Shown: positions 1 to 11,272, counted from the stretch's first letter. The stretch is 64,000 nucleotides of DNA from Hermatobates lingyangjiaoensis (GCA_026182355.1 JAPFBL010000036.1:186001-250000), one strand, 5' to 3'. The notes: generated by a model not told the origin, from the sequence alone. A program made the numbers and translations.

Positions 1-171
1 ACTATAGAGTTACTTAAGTTTTTGTCTAAATAACATTCAAAATACCGCATTTATCTTTGCCTCAGATGAAGAACAGACCTGGCCAAACCTTTACAGGCAT
101 TAAAATATATATATATATATATATCAATGTTCAAACCACAATAAGGAATGAAAAAAAACAAGACTAAGAAA

Positions 172-200
172 TTTCAATCGTAACAAGTAGTCTTCGTCCG
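172..200 (-). ncRNA. Degenerate hammerhead-like core, left arm
   Basis: Read on the minus strand: CGGACGA, one A, then GACTACTTGTTACGATT followed by GAAA. It matches the family pattern CTGACGA-A-GACCG...CGGTT-GAAAG with several changes. Stem II pairing is weakened, so activity is unlikely. Confidence 0.4.
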
Positions 201-231
201 AGTCATATTTGAGCTGAGTTGAGAATTGACT

Positions 232-260
232 CTGAGAAAGACCACTTGTTACAGTTGAAA
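232..260 (+). ncRNA. Degenerate hammerhead-like core, right arm
   Basis: CTGAGAA, then GACCACTTGTTACAGTT, then GAAAG. It is homologous to the better-preserved cores at 22439-22468 and 51584-51612. The box CTGANGA is damaged here. It faces the left-arm copy. Confidence 0.4.
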
Positions 261-342
261 GATCTTAGTCTTTTTTTTTCTCATTTCTCATTGTAGTTTG
301 AAAATTTATTGTTATTTCACGGTTTATTGTGATATATATATA

Positions 343-817
343 ATCCTATAATACAGAGTAAAAAATCCATCAATGATACTGAGAGGTTTCTATTGTTACT
401 GCCTGAATGACTATTATATAATTTGCTGAATCCGGCAGGCTAATATTTGTAAAAAAACTCATCGTAAAATGATTGAACTTGTTATTGTCGTTCTTAATCA
501 AATGTTATTTTGCGTGTTAATTGCAAAGTGAACTTGTTAATAATTGTTGAGAGGTTTTAAATAGACACACTGACACTGCACTTGCGCACCTTGTTCTCTG
601 AATTTAAGAACAACAAAAGAATAAGAGAGAAAAATAGCTGATTTATAGGTCTAAGATCCTTAAATATCTGAAACTGTATTATGTTTTGTAAATATAATTT
701 TTTTTGCTTGTTTTCAATTCTGCAGAAAATCTTAATGGTTTTTCTTTCCTCTACACCTAAAAGCACTAGAATAAATTTGCTACAATCTATTCCATATTAT
801 TATTCAATAATGCACGC

Positions 818-819
<2 letters not shown>
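343..819. other. AT-rich stretch, nothing recognised
   Basis: Short open frames on both strands have no recognisable composition or motif. I see no repeat copy elsewhere in the window. Confidence 0.5.

Positions 820-864
<45 letters not shown>
820..864. repeat. (TA)n microsatellite
   Basis: Uninterrupted TA run directly abutting the left arm of the PLE inverted pair at 865-1187. Confidence 0.95.
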
Positions 865-867
<3 letters not shown>

Positions 868-985
868 TATTGAAAATGACACCAAATTTAGCTGATACCT
901 GTTTTATAACAAGTTTCTCAATTTTTCTAAATAACACTCTCGTTATTTCGTCTACACAATAAAGTAAATCTCCTATGGTCGACAT
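865..985 (-). pseudogene. PLE ORF N-terminal fragment (left arm)
   Basis: The minus strand encodes a peptide with the segments LFRKIEKLV and SAKFGVIFNNVY, which runs into the (TA)n at 864. It is the same N-terminal segment as in the right arm, and it follows the hammerhead-like core at 986-1013. In PLEs the ORF begins just after this motif. It is truncated after about 45 codons by the microsatellite, and there is no RT or endonuclease domain. It is clearly a dead fragment. Confidence 0.65.
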
Positions 986-1013
986 GTTTCGAATGATCAA
1001 CATTCATCATCAG
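986..1013 (-). ncRNA. Hammerhead-ribozyme-like core
   Basis: Minus strand: CTGATGA, one unpaired T, GAATG, loop TTGAT, CATTC, then GAAAC. The conserved boxes CUGAUGA and GAAA are exact, and stem II pairs GAATG with CATTC. The single base before stem II is shared with the other cores in this window. Stems I and III were not folded. The opposing arm at 1045 keeps only the 3' half (CATTCAAAAC). Confidence 0.65.
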
Positions 1014-1045
1014 GACGTGAATAAGATCTGAGGTGAAATATCACG

Positions 1046-1223
1046 ATGAATGTTGATCATTCAAAACATGTCGACCATAGGAGATCTACTTTAAGTGTAG
1101 ACGAAATAATGAGACTGTTATTTAGAAAAATTGAGAAACTTGTTAAGAAACAGGTATCAGCTAAATTTGGTGTCATTTTCAATAATGTGTGTATCAAAGA
1201 AGGACTGTTACCAAAATTTACGA
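1046..1223 (+). pseudogene. PLE ORF N-terminal fragment (right arm)
   Basis: Encodes a peptide containing LLFRKIEKLVKKQVSAKFG and ending INNVCIKEGLLPKFTN-like before (TA)n. The closing motif (C-x-x-E-G-L-L-P-K-F/Y-T) recurs in the PLE starts at 32806-32975 and 53622-53705, which identifies the segment. Full PLE proteins are several hundred residues with RT and GIY-YIG domains; only about 60 residues remain. Truncation by the microsatellite matches the known preference of these elements for simple repeats. Confidence 0.7.
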
Positions 1224-1229
1224 ATATAT

Positions 1230-1268
<39 letters not shown>
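1224..1268. repeat. (TA)n microsatellite, right flank
   Basis: TA run with one phase slip near 1241. It bounds the preceding PLE fragment. Confidence 0.95.
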
Positions 1269-1271
<3 letters not shown>

Positions 1272-1441
1272 GAAAAATCACAATAAATAAACACGTGTGC
1301 AATCAATGAAGTTAACTACAATGGAGAAATGAAAACTATAGAAATCAATGTTCTGATGACATACATTGGAAGTCCTCAGCGCATTTATTTCTATTGTTAT
1401 CTTTTTTCTATTGTGGTTTAAACTTTATATATATATATATA
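1269..1441. repeat. PLE-like terminal repeat with CTGATGA box
   Basis: Starts GCAGAAAAATCACAAT...ACACGTG...GCAATCAATGAAG, the same opening as 18163-18205. CTGATGACATA occurs at about 1346, followed by GGAAGTCCTCAGCGC. The right half (1376-1425) is an imperfect reverse complement of the left half, so this is another snap-back. It ends in (TA)n at 1426-1440. Its assignment to PLEs is inferred from this layout. Confidence 0.5.
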
Positions 1442-1620
1442 AACTTTAACACATAGGAAAGAACACAGAAAGTCACTACAGAACTCACTTCGATACTTCG
1501 ATAACCGTGGTCATCGGAAAGAAGTGCGAAGTACTCGCATTGAGAAGCAAACTACGGTTGTCGAAATATCGAAGTGAGTCCTGTAGTGACTTTCTGTGTT
1601 CTTTCCTATGTGTTAAAATT
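1442..1620. repeat. Inverted repeat, PLE-like terminal fragment
   Basis: Arms 1442-1509 and 1552-1620 are reverse complements with few mismatches (shared block ACACATAGGAAAGAACACAG). The arms carry CGAAATATCGAAG-type sequence, which also occurs at 22262-22285 beside a hammerhead-like core. A (TA)n tract abuts the left arm. No coding capacity remains. Confidence 0.75.
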
Positions 1621-1769
1621 TTTATTGTCCACACGGACCTTTCATTTTTTATTCGAAGTATATATATATTGTTAATCTTAGCAGCAGTTTCGGCACTCAC
1701 AAGATTTGAGCATTTCTCCATTGGTCTGGCTGTAGTTGTCAAAACATCTGCCATAGAGACATTATAATA

Positions 1770-4500
1770 GGCTTCACAGGTTACGATCTTGTAATCTAAT
1801 TCTCATGTAACCATCATCGTGATTCTTACCTTTGTTTGGGGGAAAGGACTGTCTTTAACAGGTCTATCATGATGAAGAGTTTCAGTTCTCTTCCTTGCTT
1901 CATTGTGACTTAGGAGTTCAGAAGTTGCTGCTAATTTTAATTAAACTTGTGAGTGCGGAAGCTGCCACTAATTTTAACATCATGTCCGTTGAATCTATGT
2001 TACGTAATTTCAGTCAAATGTTATGAAAGTTATTCGATAGGTTGTGACCTCCAGCGGTAAACTTGCAAGTGCAGAAGCACTCCTAATTCCAACAATATAT
2101 ACTTAAGAGAAAATCTGCTATCAATTAATGCCTGTATAACAATAATAATGATATTAATTATGTATATAAATAACTAAGATACAAATAGTCAAAACAATAC
2201 AAATGTAAAACAAAAATGTATACTAAACTAACTTTTTATTTTTCACCATTTATCGTCTCGTCACCAGAAGAAGAATGTTATAATGAGGCGGAAATATTTT
2301 ATTTGCTTGACACCGACTAGGCTAATTTTTTCCCGCATTTTCATAATTATACATCAGATTAATTGAATTTTCTCATTTACAAAAAATATTGATTTCAATG
2401 GAGAACAACCTGCATTGCTTTTACAGTACAATAAGAAACTACTGAACACTATGTGGAGTGCTAAATGATTTAGTGGCTAGTGCATTTATTTGAACTTAAA
2501 TTATAAAAATCAAAACTTCATTCAGTCCCTCAAAGATTCCAAGAACAATGCGAAATCATTATTTGTGACCAGAAATAAGACCAAAAGGATAGCTGATTTG
2601 TACAAAAAAATCAACTAAGCCTGGAAAGATAAGTGTATGTTTGCAGTACCTTTTAAAGCACTCTTAGAGATGGTAGTAAATTATTTCATAATGTGGAAAA
2701 TCATGTTTGCACTATATTCTGGAGAGTAGTAAAACCGTCATCTCTCTAACTGTACAAAGTCAAATACACATTTATGACCATACAGTTTATTCGTAAAATA
2801 TCCATGTTAAGAAAAAAAATTGTAACATGTTCTTTTAAAAATTTAAAAATCAGGTAAGAACTGAGAATTCAAGAATGGCTTTTACGAATATTTCATTCCA
2901 TACTAGTTGAACATTTTTTCATTTAAACAAATTATAAAGTCACTTGATATCCGGACTCATTTTGGTTACACATTATCTGGTGTACGGCTAAAAATAACGA
3001 ACAAAATATAATGCTACTCGTCATTAGCTCTCATCAATGATGAACTAACACCAATAAACTAACATTTGTATGCCAATGAATTCACTCTTTTTCTTTCTTT
3101 TTTAAAAATTCTCAAGAAAATCAAATTTTATAAATGATTATAATAAATTATATGGTTTTCATTAAAAATGTATTGTGTATACCTAAAAATGTGAAGAAAC
3201 TAATTATTTTTTTTTCAGAGATTTTGTTGAAGTATAATAAAATGTAATGTTATAATTATGTAATATTGTAAACATTTCATATATTGTATACGGTGTACTT
3301 TTTAAGGAAACAGTTTATAAAATTTCCTATTTCGATTTTATTTCAGAAAACGCCATGAGCATATAAACTAGATGATAAAGATATAATCTAAGGTTTTTTT
3401 TACGTTTTTCTATTTGAAGCATCAAAAGAGGAGTGATTCGTAATTTCAGATGCACGTATATGTGTTAAGTGGTATTTTCTTTACTTTGTTACTAATGAGT
3501 TCTGTTCTTATATAAATACTACTAATTTTAAGAAGAAAAAAGTTAGTCAGATAAAGCAAATAAAAAGGAAAACTCATATTTTCCTGCTCAATATATCACT
3601 TTATCATGACATTATTTGTAATAAAGATCTATTTCCCTTAGTAATTGTAAATATATAAGGAATATATTAGGGAGTTTATGTAAGTAAAATTGGAGATGAG
3701 TGTTTAATTGTATGTGAAAAATGAATGTTTGTTTATCAGATATTTTTTGTATCAATATTTGGATTGCAAACGATAAATATTTTGAAATGATTGTTAATAA
3801 ATACTATGTCAAAGTTTTTCTGCCAATTGAATTGCTTCGCGCAGGAACGTTTGCCAACCTGTGTCACATTCATAGTCTCCAGTAAAATAATTTTCTTTCT
3901 TTTCGTAGTAAACTAGTAGTTCTCTAGTTTCAATATTGAAAGTAACTATTATAATGTTCTTATTGTTTTTCAATGTTTACTAAATCAGTGTTGTTCATTA
4001 CAATATATGTGTTTTATTTAGTGTCCTTTTTTTCAGAAAAAGTAGTGCATTATTATTTCAATTCATTTTTGAATAGTTGCTAGAACTATAATAGCTAGTA
4101 AATGTTTTAATTTAAGTAATTAATATCATCAGTCATCATTAAGTGTACCAAATGTCGTACCAGACTTGGTAATGGTGGAAATTGATTTTCTTTACCTACG
4201 TTTCAATACCCATACATCAATGTGGATTGTCATACTGTTGTTAATATGGCTATATGTACGGATTTAACACATAATCTATTATTGTTTGTACTTAATGTAC
4301 GGCCTAACTTAGTAAAACATCTGTTATATGTTTGTAGGTATAATATTATGTTTAGTTGTTAAGGTTTAAGCCTAGCTTAATAAATACATGTAAATTAAAC
4401 GTGTGATATATCATTCAAATACCTTGAATTGTCTGTTTATTTTCATGAACCTAAAAAACATGAATTTTACACGAGTTTTTCAGCAGCTAATATAAAAAAA
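1770..4500. other. AT-rich stretch, nothing recognised
   Basis: No long open frame, tandem repeat or recognisable element fragment was seen on either strand. Confidence 0.5.
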
Positions 4501-4502
4501 AT

Positions 4503-4540
4503 AACACATACACACACAAACACACACACAGACACAGAAA
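4503..4540. repeat. (CA)n microsatellite, imperfect
   Basis: ACACATACACACACAAACAC and onward, with single-base interruptions. Confidence 0.9.
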
Positions 4541-5088
4541 AATGATGAACACTACAAATAAATTGATGACGTCATACCAACACGAAAGGGTACATTCTTA
4601 CATTGACAAACATTACGGCACGTAATAACCTGCGCTTACCATTGTATGCATATACTTCTAATTTTAAGGATACTGGTATTCTAAAGAAGTACCGAATGGA
4701 CCAATACAAATACAGAAATTAACTCACTATAGGCATAACAGTTGAAAGAAATACATAGACTGACGATTCACAATCACAATAATCCACTAATCTATTCTTA
4801 AACAATTGGAAATATAATACCACAATCTATTACCTAAACCTTAAAAACTACAGGCATCGTGCAAAACAAAATTGACAAAAAAACTAAATGTTCTGGAATA
4901 TCCAAGATTTTTACATTTTAATAAGCAGAAGTTAATATACATAAATGTATCAGTCAGAAAATGAAATATGTAAGAAGAGTGTGTTTCATGCCTTCAAACT
5001 TTGAAAGGAAGTATGAAAACATTAAATGATAGTATTGAAACAACAACAGTCCATAAACTTCCAATTAATTAAAATATTTTTTTTTTAA

Positions 5089-5153
5089 TTTTAATAATTA
5101 AATGATTAGATAGAAAATGAACATAAACTTTACAGTGACAGAAAGAAACAACA
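5089..5153 (+). repeat. 65-bp dispersed repeat, copy 1
   Basis: From TTTTAATAATTAAATGATTA to GAAAGAAACAACA. It matches 6095-6159 with only three or four differences, in the same orientation, about 1 kb apart. The flanks do not match. Origin unknown. Confidence 0.85.
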
Positions 5154-6094
5154 GAAGCTAAGCTAATTATTTTGTTCTAGTGTATGAAATGTCATGAATC
5201 AGCACATAAAGAAAGACAATGTACGATGTCTGATGGTAACAACATGAACATATCATAGTTATCAAACAGCTATGTTTTTCTTTGCCCTGTGCCTCTCTAA
5301 TTTGCTATGGAAGTGAAATATTTTAAGTCAATATACTTCATATTTACACTACTAATACCCTATTTTATTTGTCTTCCTAGAAATGGACAAGGTATGACTA
5401 TAAAAGAGAAATCAATTTGCAAAATTTTCAAAAGTTAAATTTTTGTAAGAGAATGGGGTATTACAGTGCTAGGAAACACGCCTAAACTTCAGACATAGGG
5501 AAGTAAACAAATTACTGTTTTTACAGTTATATTATAAATAAGAAATAAATAACAATTAAAATTGATTACATTCATTAGTGTATGGTAGCTTATACTTAAA
5601 TTTTAGCGACATCAGTAAATATTATTCTATATTGTTCTTTTCCCTTTAATTCATTTAAGCAGTCTATTTGGTTTTTCTATTTATTTACGAGTACACTTTT
5701 GAAATTTGGAACCTCCTTTTATATTTTTATACAAATTTTCCATGCTTTCCTATTTGCGAATGTGTTTTGCGTGTCAGAAGCACACAACACATTGTGTGCT
5801 TCTGTGTGCATCACAAAGCTACGTGATGTCTATGTTATTAGTTGAACAAGGAGAACTATAGCAAGTGTGCCAGAACAGGTATATATTTCTTGAAATAATA
5901 TTTAGTTATGTCTCATTAAATATATTTAGTTTTTAAACTATTTAAAAATTAAAAAAAAAAAACATCTTTTTTGAAACCTAAATATATGGTTTCATGTGTT
6001 TACACCGTACAATTAGGGTAGAACTAGCATTGTGTGCAAGTTAATTAAAACTTGCACATGTTCTAGTATTACAATACTATTACGATAGTAGCTA
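5154..6094. other. AT-rich stretch between the two 65-bp repeat copies
   Basis: It holds a small imperfect palindrome around 5777-5810 (ACACAAC...TTGTGTG) and short homopolymers. No gene seen. Confidence 0.5.
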
Positions 6095-6159
6095 TTTTAA
6101 TAATTAAATGATTAGATAGAAAATGAACATAAACTATAGAGCGACAGAAAGAAACAACA
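6095..6159 (+). repeat. 65-bp dispersed repeat, copy 2
   Basis: Direct copy of 5089-5153 (ATGATTAGATAGAAAATGAA is identical). The two copies could be terminal or target duplications of the intervening DNA, but no element features were found inside. Confidence 0.85.
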
Positions 6160-6213
6160 AATAGAGTTGTTCTAAATACTAAACTTCATATGTATTTAGT
6201 ATGCAGTATTTTT

Positions 6214-6240
6214 ACTACTTCATTCCCTGTATTCCCTTCT
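6214..6240 (+). repeat. 27-bp repeat shared with 8336-8362
   Basis: ACTACTTCATTCCCTGTATT followed by CCCTTCT is identical at both sites. Each lies upstream of a copy of the same LINE 3' end, so it may belong to that element. Confidence 0.8.
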
Positions 6241-6322
6241 CACCGATTCCCTAGTGGGATTTCACTATTTTTTATCGATTTTACAATTTATATAAATTGA
6301 AATTATATATAAAACCTTAATA

Positions 6323-6399
6323 GCGCTTTGCCCCCGCTGCATACCTTATCAATCGAGTGAAGGGAACGGAACTCGGACAACAGTTCTAGACACTGATCT
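6323..6399 (+). mobile_element. LINE 3'-end fragment (copy 1)
   Basis: 77 bp closely matching 9057-9133, including the last codons and the stop of the LINE protein (GAACTCGGACAACAGTTCTAG). It stops at the same base (CACTGATCT) as the 9.1-kb copy, as expected of 5'-truncated LINE insertions. Confidence 0.75.
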
Positions 6400-6402
6400 A
6401 TA

Positions 6403-7720
6403 ATTTATTAAATACTAAACAAGAACATATGTTTGTTATTTGTTAGCATAAACTACAACTACGTACAATTAGATTTATTGTAGTGTTGCTATAAAATTCA
6501 CAAACTGTCTCTTTCAATGATAATTAAAATAATGTTTGTTTAATAATAAGAAATTGATTTTTTTTAAGCTAAACTAAAACAAACATTTGAAGTTTAAATT
6601 GTAAATAAATAGTAACACCAAAAACTTTCACTGTGAAATGGACGATTCAATATAAATGAATCAAATTATACAAATGATATTACTAAGCTAAATACTAATG
6701 ATTCTTTAATGAATTGTTTAGTTGGAAATACCTGATGTGATTAAAAGATTTATCACACTGTAATTTAGGAAGGCTATATGTAAATTCTCCTGCTTTTTTG
6801 GACATTGGAGTTAGAAAATCTATAAGCTATTCCACATAAATTTTCAATAATATAAATATCTAATGTTCCTTTTTTTATTCACAATATGTAAGAGACCATT
6901 GTTATTTTTAATTCATATTTGTCATGACAAGAAGTCTAGAAAATGATTGAATATTTGCTATTCTCAATCATTCTTCTCCGTTCAACTTATTTCTTAGTAT
7001 GTCAATGTATAAGTGTTGTGTGTATATGTGTTACGGCCGTGCGCTTGCTCGAGTGGTCACGCATTTATTACTTGAAAGTATTATAACACATGATTTTATT
7101 AAAGCTGAAACAGTCTTTATTTCAACACTTCACTATTAAAACAATAATATAAGCACATGACAAATAAAATATGAATATGTTCTACAAATTTCTGACTTCA
7201 AGAAATAACTATTTCTTTGGCAACATGAAGGGTAAATTTGCCACATCATAAATATAGATGAGAAAAACCTTAAATCAGCCTTTTTAATTTTTTCATGAAT
7301 AGTGTTACCAAAGTTGGTATTTAATCATAACTTAAATTTTTAATTTAGTATTTTCTTTATTGAAACTATCTACTTTTATCTTATATGTTTTGTTAACAAG
7401 AGGTAGAGGTATGGTCCTATTAGATACAGGTGTACTTTAATGGTGTTTAACATAGTGTAAACTGAGAGAAAAAGTAGATATACATTTTCAAAACATTTAA
7501 AATTTGTCTGATAATTTTACTTTACACGTAAAACATATCGTTATACGTTTAGACGTGCAGTGCATATTTACTTCTTTCGTGAAGAACTCAATTTATAGAT
7601 GCTGTCCATCTTGAAGAGAATACTATTTAAGGTTTTCTATTGCGCATGCGTATTTATTCCACTTAAAATTGTATGAATGGTCAGAAAAAATAAATCGTTA
7701 AGAATTCAACATAGGGACGA
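6403..7720. other. AT-rich stretch, nothing recognised
   Basis: No coding-like frame or repeat was recognised. One GC-richer spot at about 7032-7065 (GGCCGTGCGCTTGCTCGAG) has no partner in the window. Confidence 0.45.
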
Positions 7721-7723
7721 ATT

Positions 7724-8053
7724 TTGTTTAGGTTTGAACAAAGTTTGGTGTATTTACACTTCTGTTTCACCAACTTTCCTAGTAATTATTGTCACCCACA
7801 CCATCGTTATAGTCTAAGAGCCTGTTATGTTTCTGCCGTGGAGCTGTTAAATGGTCTTTGCAATAAATATCCTCTTTTAGAGGTATTAAGTTGCTGGTGC
7901 AGTGATATCTCTATAACGATGTTGCCCGCTAAACTGAGGTCAATAACTTTATTCCATTGTTCTGCACTCGCTGTCTCTATCAATACTCAATCTTTTATGA
8001 ACATTCTAATCAAAATAATATTACATTCCTTTTTGACTTTAATCCATCAATAG
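7724..8053 (+). other. Open frame, unrecognised, weakly LRR-like
   Basis: An open frame of about 109 codons in DNA less AT-rich than its surroundings. The middle part reads PLLEVLSCWCSDISITMLP then LRSITLFHCSAL. This spacing of leucines resembles leucine-rich-repeat strands, but similarity by eye is not evidence of homology. The nominal start codon is not ATG, so if real this would be an internal exon or a remnant. The C-terminal part turns hydrophobic and AT-driven and is probably not coding. No family is recognised. Confidence 0.2.
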
Positions 8054-8784
8054 GAAATGGTAATGATTCTTTCAAGACCTTCATTTTTTTTATTATTAGA
8101 GAATGTGAAATATTAACATAATCGTTTCGCTGGTTTCACCGTTTTGGACATCCCAACACGTATGTGGCCTACCTTTACTTCAATGTATTCCTCCTCTTCA
8201 AGCCCTATAGCCACACAAAGTCACCTACATTCGTCAATTGTTACGGAAGAGATTGCTATTATAATATTTTTATTGAAAATATTGAGAATATGAGTTCCTC
8301 GAACTTTGATTAGTTAAACCGTCTTGAACCAGTCCACTACTTCATTCCCTGTATTCCCTTCTTTACAATTGATTTCAGACCATTCAGTATACTAGATTAA
8401 GAATATATTATTAAAATCAAAAATCTTCGAATATGGTAACCATATGAGAGCACTTTGAGACCCTTGTATAATATTTTATAATCTATTAAATTATGAACAT
8501 TCATCTCCCTAGTAGCATTACCAATTTTGTACCCGTATCAATAGACACAAAATTGATCCTTTCTTCATAAAAAATCTTAGAAGGATGATGATTTTTATTG
8601 GATGGTGGATGTAGGGCAGGTAGTCATTGCTGCTGTTATCCCAGTGCACAGTTATTTTTATACATTAATAACATTTTCATGCACGTTAGAATACCATTAT
8701 GTGCAATAAATATGTTATATATTTTATCACAACGTTAATCGCATTCTTTTAATAAAGTAACATAGTGCTAGAGCTGTTGGAGAT
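8054..8784. other. Mixed-composition stretch with the 27-bp repeat
   Basis: Holds the second copy of the 27-bp block at 8336-8362. The segment 8130-8220 is relatively GC-rich, but I find no sustained frame. Confidence 0.4.
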
Positions 8785-8832
8785 TCTACAGTGGTTCCCA
8801 TGTAAACGGTTGATACAGAAAAGAACCCCCGA

Positions 8833-9123
8833 TTCACACGGTCCCTACTGAAGCTCCCAAGGAATCAGATAAGGTTGGTTGTAGGCCTACTGACAGGATA
8901 CGAGTGCCTCAGAAGTCACTTGAAAAAAGTCGGCCTCTTAAGAGGATCAACAGAGTGTAGACTATGCGGGGAGGCAGAAGAAACTGCAATCTACATAGTT
9001 GGAGACTGTATTGCGCTTGAATGCCGCAGGCAGTTACTCCCGAACCCGAACAGTCGGCGCTTTGTTCCCGCTGCATACCTTATCAATTGGGTGAAGAGAA
9101 CGGAACTCGGACAACAGTTCTAG
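8833..9123 (+). pseudogene. LINE ORF2 C-terminal zinc-knuckle remnant
   Basis: In-frame peptide of about 96 residues with R-x-VVGLLTGYECLRSHLKK, then CRLCGEAEET and a final CIALECRR before a stop at 9121. This is the C-terminal CCHC-like region that follows the RT/RNase H part in R1/LOA/I-type LINEs (pattern LTGH-x-x-L-x-x-H-L ... C-x-x-C-G ... ET-x-x-H-x-x-x-x-C). The usual His is replaced by Tyr (AIYIVGDC). Everything upstream (EN, RT, RNase H) is missing, so the copy is 5'-truncated at about 8800. A second copy of its last 77 bp lies at 6323-6399. The codons are far more GC-rich than the flanks. Confidence 0.75.
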
Positions 9124-9133
9124 ACACTGATCT
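9057..9133 (+). repeat. LINE 3' end (copy 2)
   Basis: Same 77 bp as 6323-6399, covering the last codons, the stop and 10 bases of 3' UTR. Confidence 0.75.
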
Positions 9134-9134
9134 G

Positions 9135-11160
9135 AGTGGTTGTACCCAAACATCCAATCAAACAAAAAGACTTTAAGGGTTGACGTTTTTGACCCGCAAG
9201 GTGATTGGTTTCTATTATAACGTAGTTAAGGAACACTACGTTATATTTAGAAACACTACGTTATACTTAAACTGTCTTATATACAGTCTACGTTTGAAGA
9301 TAAGACCAATAATCTACGAATGAATCTGATAGTTCTATCCACTGCTTCTTTGGCAATTGTAGAAGTATCAGTTACATGGTTCCTTCAGTTAGTGTTTCAT
9401 GTAACGGGATTCTAATTGTTGCGTGTACCCGAAAGTTTTTCATTAGTTTCCATTCATTCTTCAAATTTTAAATAAAAAGGACTTCTGATACTGTCTTTCT
9501 CTTGAGAAAATGTTGACTGTCTTTACTGACATATATACCGACATTTCATGTTTAATTTTGTTTCGATTGCATGAAGATCATGCTACATATGCTCAATCGT
9601 AGTATCATTAAGCATTCTTCTATATTTTTCTGCTTAGAGTATCCATTTAGAATCGACTGTATTTGATTATCCAGAGTCTCAAGTCAAAAATAAATAAATA
9701 CAAATAAATAGGTTCACAGGTAAAGAAATTCAAAGATAAAACTAAGATCTTTCAAAGTAAGTATATATGGTTTTTGAAATAGTAAAACCATTTTAGGAGC
9801 ATCCTATAAAATTTCTTAACATCATTGATCTTTCATACAAGCATTGATCTTTCAGCTTATGTCCAATTTAGATACGTATTTATATCTAATGATTTTAATA
9901 TTTAAATAGACATAATGTAAAATCACAAAGGAATGGAAATTGAACAAACAAGGCAGATGGTAAAATGATTGGACAGAGGAAGTGCGTCTACAATCAAGGG
10001 GAACGTCAAAAGACATTTAGAAAAGGGATACCGTTAACACAGCTGCTGTACTATCTTATCTACCATCAGTCGATACAACTCGAAATGCCAGTTCTGATGG
10101 TAATAGAATTTAAATTCTGTTTCATTAGTCTTGACTTTATAGTATTAATCATTTCATTGATTTTTGTAAAACTATTTCTTTAGCATTTTCCCAATACATA
10201 GACTGATAAAGTTAGTGTATTTTAAATGAGTCTCTAAATAATTCCTTTTCTAATACCGTAGTGATGATTTTTGATCCTTACTTAGAAGTTTGTCTTATAC
10301 AACCAAGGCAAATATTCATGCAGAGAATTTTATAAGTAAATGTTTTCTAACCATACATTAAATGCTTCATCCAAGAAAAGGTAGAGTTTATCTAGAATAT
10401 AATTGCAGCACCAAACTTCATTGATAGTTTTTGATTGCCAACAAGTTTCCACTAAAAGATAGAACACGTAAGTTTCTAGGATAAATGGTTTCTTTTAATG
10501 TATTTTATTTTAGGTCTCATTAAAGTGTTTATTGATATATAGTCAAGAACAATATTTCGACACTTGAAAAAATATAGCTATAAATCCTAAAAACACTACG
10601 AGCATTTCTCTGAAAATAGACATTTTAATTCTAATTGGATGATAAAAGAAATACAGAACTAAATTTACATGGATTATTGGTTTTCAATGAACAGAAAATT
10701 GCACGTAATCAAAGCATACCAAAAGGATAATCCCTTTCAGTTCCACCCGTTTACTCTTAGACTTGAAGCAATTTTGTTTTTTTTAATGTATATGTATAGT
10801 TTTTTACCTCTTCACGCTTTGGCTTAATACAAAGAATACCAACAGAATAGTGAAACGCTTATCCCAATCTCCCAATTTAGCTAATGAGATTTAACATTAT
10901 ATATATTTATTCGTATTATTAAATAATTTCATCGATTGTATTTACCTTATTTTCCAATTCCATTTCCTTATGCTTCTTCATCTCACCATATATTTCAAAC
11001 ACACTCATATTTTTCAATGTTCCATAACATAAATATAATTAGTCACATCATCCCTACTGCCTCGAAGATTCATCAAATGTGATGTAATAGTGTAATTGTT
11101 TAGCGCGGTAAATTGTTGCTTGAATTTCAAGTGAACTATAGTGTTAATGAAAAAAATTCA
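9135..11160. other. AT-rich stretch, nothing recognised
   Basis: A short ACACTACGTTATA duplication lies at about 9231-9268 (two near-identical halves). No gene or element fragment was recognised. Confidence 0.45.
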
Positions 11161-11203
11161 TGATTCAGTTTAATTTATGTACCTATTTTGATGACCCAAA
11201 ATC

Positions 11204-11262
11204 TTTTCTTTTTTTTTTTTTTGAACTGTTGGACCTCATCATCTGTGTCTGTTACAAACAAG
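11204..11262 (-). mobile_element. Possible older retroelement tail hosting the LINE insertion
   Basis: Read on the minus strand, 11262-11223 gives sequence ending GAGGTCCAACAGTTC followed by an A-rich run (11222-11204). That looks like the 3' end of a second poly(A) element of the same orientation, into which the 5.3-kb LINE inserted. Too short to classify. Confidence 0.35.
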
Positions 11263-11272
11263 GAAGTTCGCG
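11263..11272. repeat. Target-site duplication, left
   Basis: GAAGTTCGCG immediately before the oligo(T) that is the poly(A) tail of the minus-strand LINE. Identical to 16577-16586. Confidence 0.85.

Larger units (their letters stand above)
104..342. repeat. Snap-back Penelope-like terminal fragment between (TA)n tracts
   Basis: Two copies of one sequence lie head to head: 125-205 reads as the reverse complement of 226-306, with about 20 bases between them. The outer edges are (TA)n at 104-124 and 331-342. The unit contains the block CTTAGTC next to a GAAA and a CTGA(C/G)-type core. The same unit recurs at about 20.9, 22.4, 51.6 and 53.1 kb, so this is a dispersed family. I assign it to Penelope-like elements because the core looks like their hammerhead motifs and because one copy (51.4 kb) is joined to GIY-YIG coding sequence. 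No coding sequence remains here. Confidence 0.7.
865..1187. repeat. Inverted pair of PLE 5'/terminal fragments
   Basis: Arms 865-1008 and 1045-1187 are near-identical reverse complements of about 144 bp around a 36-bp spacer. Each arm holds the start of a PLE ORF just downstream of a hammerhead-like motif, so two ORF starts point away from each other. (TA)n flanks both sides (820-864 and 1224-1268). The two arms have separate substitutions, so this is an old duplication rather than a trivial assembly copy. Confidence 0.85.

Noticed and set aside
681..1309. Frames with long (IY)n stretches
   Set aside because: The IY runs are translated (TA)n; only the PLE-derived part at 1046-1223 and its mirror is meaningful.
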